A stretch of DNA of 64,000 nt from Bacteroidota bacterium (GCA_963169635.1 CAUJDL010000087.1:16360-80359), one strand, 5' to 3'; shown: positions 9,115-18,406, counted from the stretch's first letter. Notes: a model not told the origin generated them from the sequence alone. Translations and numbers: made by a program.

Positions 9115-9525
9115 ATGGCAAAAGAATTAATTGTAGTAAAAGGACGAGTAATAGAACAAAACCGTTCATTTACACCAGAAGTTGGAGAAGATATTGGTTA
9201 CGAACTTGGAGCAAAAATGATTCAGCGTTGGCACAGAGAAAACCCTGATGATGTTTTAGCTTCTTTTACTGGTCGTAATCTTATCGAAAACATTTTAGCT
9301 CAACCAGGCTGTACTGGTATTAGAATGTTTAATGCTATTAATGATTTAGGTATTAAACAATTAGTATTAGTTGGGGTAGATAAGCATGGCAATAATATTT
9401 TAGAATATACTACTATTGGCGATAATGGCAATATAATTAAACACAAAGGCATTGTTGGTGATAGAAGTGCTATTTGCCCACCAAGTTGTGGTCAAGGTGA
9501 TGTAGATATTAATTGGGCAGACTAA
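9115..9525 (+). CDS. Conserved-looking 136-aa cytosolic protein, function unknown
   Basis: I do not recognise the family. The reading frame starts at a clear ATG after a long intergenic region and has codon use like its neighbours. The protein is soluble, with no signal peptide or membrane helix. It alternates predicted strands and helices: KELIVVKGRVIEQ at the start, ELGAKMIQRWHRENPDDVLASFTGRNLIENIL in the middle, and a beta-hairpin-like KQLVLVGVDKHGNNILEYTTIGDNGNII. The end carries DRSAICPPSCGQGD, a Cys-Pro-Pro-Ser-Cys motif that could bind metal or form a disulfide. A membrane protein and a sensor kinase follow on the same strand, so it could be cotranscribed with them, although a hairpin/promoter-like element lies between. 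Confidence 0.75.
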   Translation: MAKELIVVKGRVIEQNRSFTPEVGEDIGYELGAKMIQRWHRENPDDVLASFTGRNLIENILAQPGCTGIRMFNAINDLGIKQLVLVGVDKHGNNILEYTTIGDNGNIIKHKGIVGDRSAICPPSCGQGDVDINWAD

Positions 9526-9541
9526 AATGCTAAGTTAATTT

Positions 9542-9567
9542 CAATTTGCTTATTTTTGGGCAAATTG
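9542..9567. promoter_or_regulatory. Hairpin enclosing a TATTTTTG box just before a TTG start
   Basis: CAATTTGC and GCAAATTG form a perfect 8-bp inverted repeat with a 10-base spacer. The spacer contains TATTTTTG, which matches the Bacteroidota -7 box TAnnTTTG. The repeat ends 8 bases before the TTG start of the membrane protein. It could be an operator over a promoter with a very short leader or, with less support, a terminator for the 136-aa gene. No matching -33 TTTG is present at the usual distance. Confidence 0.35.
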
Positions 9568-9574
9568 ATTATTC

Positions 9575-10255
9575 TTGAACATTTTATTTATATTATCAGT
9601 ATTTTCTCCCTTATTACCTATTTTGGTTTTTTGGCTTTTTCATTTTAACAGAGAGCAGAGACCAAAATGGGTATTTTTTTTATTATTATCAGTTGGTTTA
9701 CTTATTGATTTAATAAGTTATGATATAGCAAGAAAATCTTTCTCAACTATTTGGCTTGTTAATTTATATACCATCATTGAATTTAGTTTATTAGCTTACT
9801 TTTTTATTTTAATCATTAAAGGGAAAAAAATAATAAAAATTATACAATGGTTATATATACTATTTGTTGCTTTTTGGCTTGTATATAATTTTATTATTAA
9901 AGGCATTTCTGTTTACGATTATATATTTCAAGCTATAGAATTTATTTTATTACTTGCTTTTTGTATTATTTATTTATTTCAGAAAGTAAAAATTTTTCAA
10001 ACAGAATTTGTTTATAATACTTACGATTTTTGGTTAGTAGCAGCTTTACTATTGTATTGTGCAGGTACTTTTTTTAGTTTTTTAGTAATTACAAGTGATA
10101 AAGTTACTCCTGTTACAATTGCATTTGAATATATATCCAGATTTGGCAATATTTTTAAATGTATATTAATAACGGTTGCCTTTTGTATTAATTCTAAGAA
10201 CTCTTTAGATATTGAAGAGAAAAATAAAAAAAGCATTTATCATATAACAGCATAA
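9575..10255 (+). CDS. Seven-helix integral membrane protein, function unknown (TTG start)
   Basis: About 226 aa, with seven hydrophobic segments near residues 3-21, 31-51, 58-80, 88-107, 113-134, 148-170 and 188-205, and a charged cytosolic-looking tail (DIEEKNKKSIYH). An in-frame stop lies 7 bases upstream (9566-9568) and the frame has no internal Met codon, so TTG at 9575 is the only sensible start in the region. I do not recognise a catalytic motif. It ends 16 bases before a histidine kinase that has a single membrane helix and no obvious sensor domain, so this protein could serve as that kinase's membrane sensor. That role is inferred from context only. Confidence 0.72.
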   Translation: MNILFILSVFSPLLPILVFWLFHFNREQRPKWVFFLLLSVGLLIDLISYDIARKSFSTIWLVNLYTIIEFSLLAYFFILIIKGKKIIKIIQWLYILFVAFWLVYNFIIKGISVYDYIFQAIEFILLLAFCIIYLFQKVKIFQTEFVYNTYDFWLVAALLLYCAGTFFSFLVITSDKVTPVTIAFEYISRFGNIFKCILITVAFCINSKNSLDIEEKNKKSIYHITA

Positions 10256-10271
10256 ATTTTACAACATAACT

Positions 10272-11111
10272 ATGTCCATTTTTTTATTGCAAATAGAACA
10301 AGTGAGTTTAACAACACCTGAATTTTTTTTAGGTACCATAGCTATGATACTATTAGCTGTTGGGCTTATTTTATTTATTATATTTCATCAACGTAGGGTA
10401 ATGCGTTTTCAGCAGCATATACAACAATTAGAAGTTAAACATCAAAAAATGCTTTTAAAAGCTGCAATAAAATTGCAAGAAGAAGAAAGAAAAAGATTAG
10501 CAGCAGATTTGCACGACGATGCTGGTCCATTATTAGCAACTGCAAAACTTTATTTGAATGAAAACTTTATGAACTTAGAAAAAACGGCACAGCTGCAAGC
10601 ACTTTTTAGTTCAAAACAAATTATAGATGATACTATACAACTTATCAGAAATATATCGCATAGCTTAATGCCACCAACACTTAAAAATTTTGGTTTAGGT
10701 TCTGCTATCAATGATTTTTTTCAGAAAATAAGTAATTCAGGTACACTAAATGCTAATGTAAAATTTCATGATTATAAAGTAAGATTAAAAGCAGAAAATG
10801 AGTTGATATTATTTCGTGTAATTCAAGAATTGGTGAATAATATTTTAAAACATAGTGAAGCTTCATTTATACATTTAACAGAGCATGATGTAGAAAATAA
10901 AGTGGTTATTCGTTTGCATCATGATGGCAATGGTTTAACACAAGAAGAATTTTTAAGATTTACAAAAGAAAAAAGTGGACTTGGGTTAAAAAATATACAA
11001 AGTAGAGTAAGGGTATTACATGGAGAAATTATGTACGAAAAAGATGCTTCTCAATCTTTATATAAAGTAACACTTGAAATACCTAGAGATGAAAAAGGAG
11101 ATGAAGTTTAA
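10272..11111 (+). CDS. HisKA_3-type sensor histidine kinase
   Basis: Membrane-attached histidine kinase of the NarX/DegS class. One transmembrane helix lies near residues 19-38 (LGTIAMILLAVGLILFIIF), followed by a coiled-coil stretch (about 42-75). The phospho-acceptor His81 sits in ERKRLAADLHDDAGPLLA, the HisKA_3 motif. The ATP-binding domain shows the N-box ELVNNILKHSEA and the G-box SGLGLKNIQSRVRVLHG. There is no recognisable extracytoplasmic sensor domain. It sits 16 bases behind the 7-TM protein, so the two are almost certainly co-transcribed. The expected partner is a NarL-type regulator; the nearest is encoded divergently at 8075-8737. The gene ends facing the antiporter gene, 20 bases away, with no obvious terminator between them. 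Confidence 0.93.
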   Translation: MSIFLLQIEQVSLTTPEFFLGTIAMILLAVGLILFIIFHQRRVMRFQQHIQQLEVKHQKMLLKAAIKLQEEERKRLAADLHDDAGPLLATAKLYLNENFMNLEKTAQLQALFSSKQIIDDTIQLIRNISHSLMPPTLKNFGLGSAINDFFQKISNSGTLNANVKFHDYKVRLKAENELILFRVIQELVNNILKHSEASFIHLTEHDVENKVVIRLHHDGNGLTQEEFLRFTKEKSGLGLKNIQSRVRVLHGEIMYEKDASQSLYKVTLEIPRDEKGDEV

Positions 11112-11131
11112 TTTATTTTTTAATTATTCAT

Positions 11132-13402
11132 TCATTCATTGATTTGAAATTTGGTTTCTTCTGTATGTTCTGTTTCTTTTTTAAGAAAAGCAATTCTTAA
11201 TTTATCGCCTACAATCCAAAGTATATCATCTGATTTCATCACATAAGTAGATTCTGGATTAATAATTCTTGTACCATTAGATTCAATACCTACAATAATT
11301 CCATGTGTTTTTTCTCTAATACCAGATTGCCTAATAGTTTGATTTACTAAAGATGAGTTTTTAGCAACTGTTATATGGCCTAATATAATTTCATATTTTT
11401 TATTAGCAGTTATCGTTTCTTTACTTTCTTCTGCACGTAAAGACATAGCAGCATTAAAATTCATTAACTGTTCATCTGTACCAATAATAGAAAGATTATC
11501 TGTCGGAAAAATTCTTTCATTTCTGTTAGGAGCATTAATTATTTTATTGCCTCTTAAAATTCTTGCTACATTAATTCCATAAGTTTCACGCCAAGCAAGT
11601 TCTAGTAAAGTTTTTCCTACACCAGGGCAATGAGCATCTATTTGAAAGTTGGCAATATGTGCATCCCAAGGTGCTAGTTCTGCATGAAGTGCTTCTTTTT
11701 CTGCATCTTCTCTTGCATGATAATTTGTTAGAAACTGACCTTTTATTTTACTATAAATAGATTGTACTTTATTAGAAAGAAATAGTAAAATAACAAACAT
11801 TAAAATAGTAATAAGTAATGCAATTTTAGCAGAGAAAAAACTATCTAATAAAAAGCCTACAAGAAATATGGCAATTATAATTTTTAATAGATGTAATAAA
11901 AAGATACTTCCTTTAAACTTTTGTTGTTTTAAAATTTTGTGTAATAATTCTTTTTTATAAGGCATAATTAATGTCCAAATAAATGGGGCAATAATAATTG
12001 CTGTAGCAATAGCAACTACAATAGTTATCCATGTATTATTACCATATTTATTTTTTGTAAAAGGCAGTAAAAAGTATGAAGATAAAATAACAATAGATGT
12101 AATAAATACAGTAAGTATAATGGTTTGCACAAACCATGCTCTTATATATTTTTGCCATTCGCTGGTTGTAGCTTGTTTTTGAGAACGATTACTATATCTG
12201 TTTAAAGACTTAATCCATGATGCTGGTAAAATTTTATTTAACCAATTATAAAATGGTTCTGCAGCTTTCATTAAATAAGGAGTAGTAAATGTGGTTAATG
12301 CAGATGCTGCAACAGCTACAGGATATAAAAACTCACTTGTAACTTTTAAAGAATATCCTAAGGTAGCAATGATAAAAGAAAACTCACCAATTTGTGCTAA
12401 GCTAAAACCTGTTTGCACAGAAACTTTTAATGGCTGTCCAGATATTAATGCACCAAAAGTATTAGCAACAATTTTGCCTATAATAACAGCCAATATAATT
12501 ATTACAATTGGCCATGCATAATCTGCTACCATTTTTGGATTAAATAACATTCCTACTGATACAAAGAAAATTGCACCAAATAAATTTTTTACAGGTATTA
12601 GTAACTGTTCTATTTTTTCAGCATAAACTGTTTCTGCAAGAATAGAGCCCATGATAAATGCACCTAATGCAGGAGAAAAACCTACTTCTGATGCTAACCA
12701 AACCATCATCATACACAGTGCTAATGATGAAATTAAAAGCATTTCTTCGGTTAATAATTTTTTTGCCCATCTTAATAAAGTAGGTATAAAAAATATGCCT
12801 AAAATAAACCAGAGTATTAAAAAGAAAATTAATTTAATGATAGAGAACAACATATCTGTACCAGAAAATTGATTACTTACAGATATGGTAGTTAATAATA
12901 CCATTAATAAAATAGCTAATAAATCTTCTATTACAATAATGCCAATAACTAAACCTGCAAACTGTTTACCTTTTACTCCAAGTTCTTCAAATGTTTTAAT
13001 AATAATAATGGTAGATGAAATACTGATGATACCACCTAAAAAAAGACTATCTATTTTAGACCATCCTAAGAATGTGCCTATAGTATAACCAATAGCTACC
13101 ATGCAAGAAACTTCAATGATACCTGTAATAGATGCTGAGCCACCAACACGAAGTAATTTTTTAAAACTAAACTCTAATCCTAAACCAAAGAGTAAAAAAA
13201 TAACACCAATATTTGCCCAAACATTAATATTTTCTGGTTCTGCTATTGTAGGAAATAAATGAAAATTATGACCAACTAAAAATCCTGCAATTAAATATCC
13301 TAATACTACAGGTTGTTTTAACCATCTAAATAAAATAGTTACTACAGCAGCTGCACCTAATATTAAACCTAAATCTGAAATAAGATGAGGTAAATGATCC
13401 AT
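11132..13402 (-). CDS. CPA2-family monovalent cation:proton antiporter with two C-terminal RCK_C (TrkA-C) domains
   Basis: Inner-membrane K+ or Na+/H+ antiporter of the KefB/CPA2 type. Residues 1 to about 385 hold the antiporter fold: LGYLIAGFLVGHN, GVIFLLFGLGLEFSFKKL, SSTIIIIKTFEELG and SPALGAFIMGSILAET. Several extra membrane segments (about 420-550) follow. The cytosolic tail carries two RCK_C-like modules, about 580-650 (GKTLLELAWRETYGINVARILRGNKII) and about 665-745 (NSSLVNQTIRQSGIREKTHGIIVGIE...DDILWIVGDK). No Rossmann RCK_N (NAD-binding) domain is visible between the membrane part and these modules, unlike E. coli KefB/KefC. Regulation may therefore use another ligand at RCK_C. The stop codon lies in a short ATTC tetranucleotide run. 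Exact ion specificity cannot be read. Confidence 0.93.
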   Translation of the reverse strand: MDHLPHLISDLGLILGAAAVVTILFRWLKQPVVLGYLIAGFLVGHNFHLFPTIAEPENINVWANIGVIFLLFGLGLEFSFKKLLRVGGSASITGIIEVSCMVAIGYTIGTFLGWSKIDSLFLGGIISISSTIIIIKTFEELGVKGKQFAGLVIGIIVIEDLLAILLMVLLTTISVSNQFSGTDMLFSIIKLIFFLILWFILGIFFIPTLLRWAKKLLTEEMLLISSLALCMMMVWLASEVGFSPALGAFIMGSILAETVYAEKIEQLLIPVKNLFGAIFFVSVGMLFNPKMVADYAWPIVIIILAVIIGKIVANTFGALISGQPLKVSVQTGFSLAQIGEFSFIIATLGYSLKVTSEFLYPVAVAASALTTFTTPYLMKAAEPFYNWLNKILPASWIKSLNRYSNRSQKQATTSEWQKYIRAWFVQTIILTVFITSIVILSSYFLLPFTKNKYGNNTWITIVVAIATAIIIAPFIWTLIMPYKKELLHKILKQQKFKGSIFLLHLLKIIIAIFLVGFLLDSFFSAKIALLITILMFVILLFLSNKVQSIYSKIKGQFLTNYHAREDAEKEALHAELAPWDAHIANFQIDAHCPGVGKTLLELAWRETYGINVARILRGNKIINAPNRNERIFPTDNLSIIGTDEQLMNFNAAMSLRAEESKETITANKKYEIILGHITVAKNSSLVNQTIRQSGIREKTHGIIVGIESNGTRIINPESTYVMKSDDILWIVGDKLRIAFLKKETEHTEETKFQINE

Positions 13403-13480
13403 AATTTATAATAAGTATAAATAATTAGTTTTAGTAAAAGCCAAGTTACTTTATTTTTTGCTTATTTACTATTTAAATTA

Positions 13481-13517
13481 GAAAAAAAAGCCGTTACAAA
13501 TTTTTGTAACGACTTTA
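13481..13517 (-). terminator. Intrinsic terminator of the RND efflux operon
   Basis: On the minus strand the stem GTCGTTACAAA / TTTGTAACGGC (one mismatch) is followed by a run of eight T. It lies about 30 bases beyond the stop of the pump gene, the last gene of the tetR-tolC-adaptor-pump operon. Confidence 0.85.
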
Positions 13518-13544
13518 AAATTTACAACTAAAACTATTTAAAAT

Positions 13545-16500
13545 TTATTTTGTTGGTGCAGGTTTTAATGCACCCATCCAAACTTTTTTACCTTGAATTC
13601 TTTTTACTAAAAACATAATACCTGTAAGTATAAAAAAGAATGGACCTGTAAAACCTAAAAGTGCAATAAACTTAGTACCATAAAATTTTGTCATTGGTCT
13701 TCTTAATCTTTCACTTAAAATATACATACTTGGTACCATAATAAGTGTAAGGAAGAAGGCAAATATTAAACCAAATATTATTGTCCAGCTTAAAGGTCCC
13801 CAGAATACTACACTATCTCCACCAAAAAATATTTTAGGATTTAAGTGTTGAAATAATGAAACAAAATCTATATTAAACCCAACAGCTAAAGGTAATAAAC
13901 CTAACATAGTAGCTAATGCAGTTAATAGTACAGGAATAATACGAATTTTACCTGCTTCAATAGCGGCTCTTTTTGTTTTATAACCTCTGTTTTTAAGTTC
14001 GTCTGTAAATTCAATTAATAAAATTCCGTTTTTAATTACAATACCTGCAAGACCAACAATACCAACACCTAACATAATTGTTGCAATGGTCATTCCTGTA
14101 AGTGCATAACCAATAAATACACCAATAATGCTAAAGAAAATTTCTGTTAATACAATAAATGGTTTACTTAATCCATTAAACTGTAAAACAAGAATTAAGA
14201 AAATAATTAGTAAAGAGGAGAGAAGTGCAGTAATTAAGAAAATACCTGTTTCTTTTTCTTGCTCACCTTGACCAGTTTGTTTAATTGTTACATTACCAGC
14301 CATTTTAAATTTACTTTTAAACTCATTAATTTTTTTAGCAAGTGCAGCATTAGCAGGAGTAGCCATTGATGCATCTGTAACATTAGATTGAATTTGAATA
14401 GTTGGTTTTGTATTTTTTCTTCTTACAGCACCAGATGTATTAGTATAATCTACATCTACAACTGCATTTAAAGGCACTTGTTTTATAGCCATGGTATTAA
14501 AATCTCTGAAAGTAATACGCATGTTCATAATATCTGTAATATTATTTCTTTGTAAATCGGCATATCTAATTTGTATTTTATAATCATCTTCGCCATCTTT
14601 TAATTTACTTGCTTCTTTACCAAAAACAGCATTACGAATTTCCATACCAATTTGTGCAGTACTTAATCCTTCTGTTAATGCTTTTTCTCTATTTACAATA
14701 AAAGAAATTTCTGGGTTTAATAAATCTACATCAAGTTTTAAACCTTCTACACCTTCTATACGATTAGTATCTAAATGATTTAGTAATGCAGTGGCTACAT
14801 GTGCTATTTCATCAAAATTATCGCCACTAACTTCTATATTAATTGGAGGGTCTGTTGGTGGTCCAGCATCTTCTTGTGCAACTTCAATAGTAGCACCAGG
14901 AATACCAATCATTTGCTTTCTTATTTCTTCTAAAAATGGTTTAGTACTTTTTCCTTTTCTTTTTTCAAACTCTACAAAGCTTACTTGTATTCTTCCTAAA
15001 TTACTTTGTGTACTTCTATTATTATCTCTAGGATTATTAGCACTTACAGCTACATTTACAATTACACTTTCTACTATACCATTTTTATTAGGCATTTCAT
15101 TTGCTAAAATATTTGTTACCTTTTTTTCTAAAATGGCCGTTACAGAATCTGTTGTTGCTGTTTTAGTACCAACAGGCATTTTTAAATACACATAAATAAA
15201 ATTAGGGTCGCCACTTGGGAAAAAAGTTGATTTATTTCCTCTGCCTATCAACAACATTAAAGACACTGGGAAAAGTATAAATAAACTAACTAAAGCAATA
15301 GCTGGTCTTTTGCCTTGTAAAATCCATTTTAAAAGTTTTTCGTATCTGTGCATTAATGCAGGTAAAACTTTTTCTTGGAAGTAATGAATAACATCTCTTA
15401 AAACATATCTTTCAAATACGGCAATAAGCGACATAAAAATTAAGAAATTTCCAAAGCCATGCCAACCAGCAAAATGTAAAATAATACCTATAATAATAAA
15501 TGTCCAAAACCAATTAGCTTTAAAAATATCTTTCTTAGGTTTTTCAAATGCTCTTCCCTCTGGCTTCATAAAACTTACAGCAAATACAGGGTTGATGATA
15601 AAAGCAACAATCAACGATGCAGATAAAGTAAGAATAAGCATTACAGGTAGGTAAATCATAAACTTGCCAATAATTCCTTTCCACATTAATAAAGGAAAGA
15701 AAGGTGCTAAAGTGGTAAGTGTACCAGCTAATACAGGAATAAAAATTTCTCCTGCAGCTTCTTTTGCAGCACGTTCTATTTTTACTTTTCCATTTGCATA
15801 AATACGATGAGTATTTTCTATAACTACAATTGCATCATCTACAATAATTCCTAAACCAAATAATAGTGCAAATAATACAATGAAGTTTAAGGTAACATCT
15901 GTACCTACTAAAAAATCTGCCACTGGTAAAAACATGAATGAAACAAAAATGGATAAAGGCACACTTAATGCAACAAAGAAGGCATTATTAACACCCATGA
16001 AAAACATTAATATCAATAACACTAAAATAAAACCAATGATAATAGTATTTATTAACTCATGAAATGATGTTGCTGTTTGTTTACTTTGGTCGCCAGTAAT
16101 TACAATATCTAATTTATCTTTTGGTGGTATAGAGCCATCTTCTTGCATAGAGGCAACAGCAGTTTTTACTTTATCTGCTGCATTAATTAAATTTTCGCCA
16201 CTACGTTTAATAATATTTAAGGTAATTACATTTTTACCATTTAAACGAGCATAGCTTTCTGTTTCTTTAACTGTATCTATAATTTCTGCTACATCTTTTA
16301 AATATACAGCACCACCTTGTAAATTTTTAATAATGATATTTTGCATTTCTAATGCAGAAGTAAATTGACCTTTAATACGTAAGGTTCTTTTCATATTACC
16401 TACTTCTACTAAACCTGCACTAATATCTTTATTTTCAAAATTGATAGCATTACCAATATCTGTAAAAGAAAGTTTTGCAGCCTGCATTTTAAAAGGATCT

Positions 16501-17114
16501 ACATTAATTTGTATTTCTCTTTCAGGTGCACCAACAATATCTGCTCTGTTTATTTCTGTTAGTTCTTCAAATTTATCTTGTAGTTTATCTGCATATTTTT
16601 TTAGTGTCATACCATCATAATCGCCACTAATATTTACATACATGATAGGCATTTCACTAAAATCAAACTCTTGTACATTTGGTTGAGATGTAAGATCGTT
16701 TGGTAAATCTGTTTGTGCTTTATCTAATGCATCTTTTACTTTTTGTTTAGCAACTTCTGTTTTAATATCAGTATCAAACTCAATAATAATTAAACTAAAA
16801 TCTTGTTGAGATATACTTTGTATTTTATTTACTTTGGCTCCACTAATACCTTTTAATTGTTTTTCAATTGGTCGTGTTACCAAGTTTTCCATATCTTTTG
16901 GTGAGTTACCAAAATATACTGTTGTTACGCTAATTGTTGGTACTACAACATCTGGAAACTGCTCTTTAGGAAGTGTATTAAATTTTGTAATACCATATAA
17001 AGAGATAAGAATAGTTATTATGTAAACTGCTGTTCTATTATTAATTGCCCAACTGGTAGGTTTAAATTCTTTAAACTTATCAGATAAATTTTTTAATGAT
17101 TTTAATGATTGCAT
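13545..17114 (-). CDS. RND-superfamily efflux pump permease (AcrB/HAE1-like)
   Basis: Proton-driven inner-membrane pump of a tripartite efflux system. The N-terminal helix region is RTAVYIITILISLYGI; the porter domain follows; then TM2-6 with the charged relay region GLGIIVDDAIVVIENTHRIYANG near residues 420-445, where DD is the conserved proton-relay pair. The second half repeats the pattern (IGVFIGYALTGMTIATIMLGVGIVGLAGIVIKNGILLIEF). At 1189 aa it is longer than the usual 1030-1060. About 525-565 (FKANWFWTFIIIGIILHFAG...FLIFMSLIAVFERYVL) is an insertion of one or two extra hydrophobic segments between the halves, and there is a C-terminal extension with another helix (FTGPFFFILTGIMFLV). It is the last gene of the operon, 89 bases after the adaptor. 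Substrate unknown; the features favour organic compounds over metals. Confidence 0.95.
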   Translation of the reverse strand: MQSLKSLKNLSDKFKEFKPTSWAINNRTAVYIITILISLYGITKFNTLPKEQFPDVVVPTISVTTVYFGNSPKDMENLVTRPIEKQLKGISGAKVNKIQSISQQDFSLIIIEFDTDIKTEVAKQKVKDALDKAQTDLPNDLTSQPNVQEFDFSEMPIMYVNISGDYDGMTLKKYADKLQDKFEELTEINRADIVGAPEREIQINVDPFKMQAAKLSFTDIGNAINFENKDISAGLVEVGNMKRTLRIKGQFTSALEMQNIIIKNLQGGAVYLKDVAEIIDTVKETESYARLNGKNVITLNIIKRSGENLINAADKVKTAVASMQEDGSIPPKDKLDIVITGDQSKQTATSFHELINTIIIGFILVLLILMFFMGVNNAFFVALSVPLSIFVSFMFLPVADFLVGTDVTLNFIVLFALLFGLGIIVDDAIVVIENTHRIYANGKVKIERAAKEAAGEIFIPVLAGTLTTLAPFFPLLMWKGIIGKFMIYLPVMLILTLSASLIVAFIINPVFAVSFMKPEGRAFEKPKKDIFKANWFWTFIIIGIILHFAGWHGFGNFLIFMSLIAVFERYVLRDVIHYFQEKVLPALMHRYEKLLKWILQGKRPAIALVSLFILFPVSLMLLIGRGNKSTFFPSGDPNFIYVYLKMPVGTKTATTDSVTAILEKKVTNILANEMPNKNGIVESVIVNVAVSANNPRDNNRSTQSNLGRIQVSFVEFEKRKGKSTKPFLEEIRKQMIGIPGATIEVAQEDAGPPTDPPINIEVSGDNFDEIAHVATALLNHLDTNRIEGVEGLKLDVDLLNPEISFIVNREKALTEGLSTAQIGMEIRNAVFGKEASKLKDGEDDYKIQIRYADLQRNNITDIMNMRITFRDFNTMAIKQVPLNAVVDVDYTNTSGAVRRKNTKPTIQIQSNVTDASMATPANAALAKKINEFKSKFKMAGNVTIKQTGQGEQEKETGIFLITALLSSLLIIFLILVLQFNGLSKPFIVLTEIFFSIIGVFIGYALTGMTIATIMLGVGIVGLAGIVIKNGILLIEFTDELKNRGYKTKRAAIEAGKIRIIPVLLTALATMLGLLPLAVGFNIDFVSLFQHLNPKIFFGGDSVVFWGPLSWTIIFGLIFAFFLTLIMVPSMYILSERLRRPMTKFYGTKFIALLGFTGPFFFILTGIMFLVKRIQGKKVWMGALKPAPTK

Positions 17115-17203
17115 ATAAATTTATATTTATGCTCTATAAATGTTGATGATGAAACTAATTTTCTAAAGCCTGTCTTAATTTTTGTAATACAAAAAATATT
17201 TTA

Positions 17204-18406
17204 TTACTTAACATCATCAGTTTTTAATAATTGTCCATCGTAAATATTTTGATAACCTTGTGTTATTAATTTATCGCCAACAGATAAACCTGCTTTTACT
17301 TCAATTAAATCGTTGTATAACTCTCCAATTTCAATAGATTTTTTAGTAGCTACAAGTTTTCCATTTTGTTGCACAGCTACATAAACATATTTACCTTTTT
17401 CATCAGTTTGTACAGTATTTACAGGTATTGTAAAAGCATTTTTTACTGCATAATCTTCTATACGAACTTGTGCATTTTGATTTGGACGAAGTACACCGTC
17501 GTAAGGTAATTTTGCTTCTGCAGTAAAGCTTCTATTGTTAGGATTAATTGTTTTACCAGCAATAGAAATAGTGCTGTTATATGATTTATTAATATCGGGT
17601 AACATTACAATTATTTTACTACCAACTTTTACTTTAGTAGCATAATTTTCTGGTACATCAGTAATTACTTTTAATGAACTAGTATTTACAATTTTTATTT
17701 GTGGACCAGTAGCACTCATGCCAGAAAAAGTTTCTCCAACTCTAATATTTACTTCATCTGCAATGCCATCTACATCGCTATATACATTAGTAGCTTTTAA
17801 TTGTTCTTGAATAACTTTAATATTTTCTTGTGCAGCTTTTAATTGATTTTCTAAAGTTTCTACATTAGTTTTTGCACTAATTAATTGTACCTCTGTACCA
17901 ATACCTTGCTTCCAAAGATTATTTTGTCTGTTATACAAATCTTTTGCATAAGCTAATTGTGTTTTAATAGTTTCTGCATTTTGATTAGCTGCATGTATTT
18001 GTTGTTTAATAATTGCATCATCAAGTTTTAATAACTGCTGACCTTTTTTAACATAGTCGCCTTTTTTAACGTACAATGCTTTTACTTGTCCTGGTCCTAA
18101 TCTAGGAGAAATGTAAGAAATATTTTCTGCATCAATATGTCCTTGAAGGTCTATGTAGTGTGTAAAATCTTGTGTTGCAACAGGTGTAATACCTACTAAT
18201 TTTGCAATATCATCTTTTACAAATGCAGTATCTAACTGAGCTATTTCTTTTTCTAATTGGCTAATTTTATCTGCAATTTCAATTTGTTGTTTTCTTAATT
18301 TATCTAAGGCAGATTTTTTTTGATTTAATCCTTCTTGATTATTGCCACATGCAATAAATAAAATAGTTATTGAAGTTGCGAATGTGTATTTAATTAATTG
18401 TTTCAT
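17204..18406 (-). CDS. RND efflux periplasmic adaptor lipoprotein (HlyD/MFP family)
   Basis: Membrane fusion protein linking the inner-membrane pump to the TolC-type channel. The signal peptide ends in a lipobox (ITILFIACGNN, Cys20), so it is a lipoprotein on the periplasmic side. A coiled coil at about 28-60 (KKSALDKLRKQQIEIADKISQLEKEIAQLD) is unusual so close to the N-terminus. The lipoyl half-motif GPGQVKALYVKKGDYVKKGQQLLKLDD, an alpha-hairpin (about 135-205), the second lipoyl half (VYSDVDGIADEVNIRVGETFSG) and beta-barrel domains follow. 400 aa is normal. It sits 32 bases after tolC and 89 before the pump, on the same strand. Confidence 0.95.
   Translation of the reverse strand: MKQLIKYTFATSITILFIACGNNQEGLNQKKSALDKLRKQQIEIADKISQLEKEIAQLDTAFVKDDIAKLVGITPVATQDFTHYIDLQGHIDAENISYISPRLGPGQVKALYVKKGDYVKKGQQLLKLDDAIIKQQIHAANQNAETIKTQLAYAKDLYNRQNNLWKQGIGTEVQLISAKTNVETLENQLKAAQENIKVIQEQLKATNVYSDVDGIADEVNIRVGETFSGMSATGPQIKIVNTSSLKVITDVPENYATKVKVGSKIIVMLPDINKSYNSTISIAGKTINPNNRSFTAEAKLPYDGVLRPNQNAQVRIEDYAVKNAFTIPVNTVQTDEKGKYVYVAVQQNGKLVATKKSIEIGELYNDLIEVKAGLSVGDKLITQGYQNIYDGQLLKTDDVK

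Noticed and set aside
11126-11140. ATTC tetranucleotide run (ATTCATTCATTCATT) at the antiporter stop codon, possible phase variation
   Set aside because: Only about 3.75 copies and at the extreme 3' end, where slippage would hardly change the protein.
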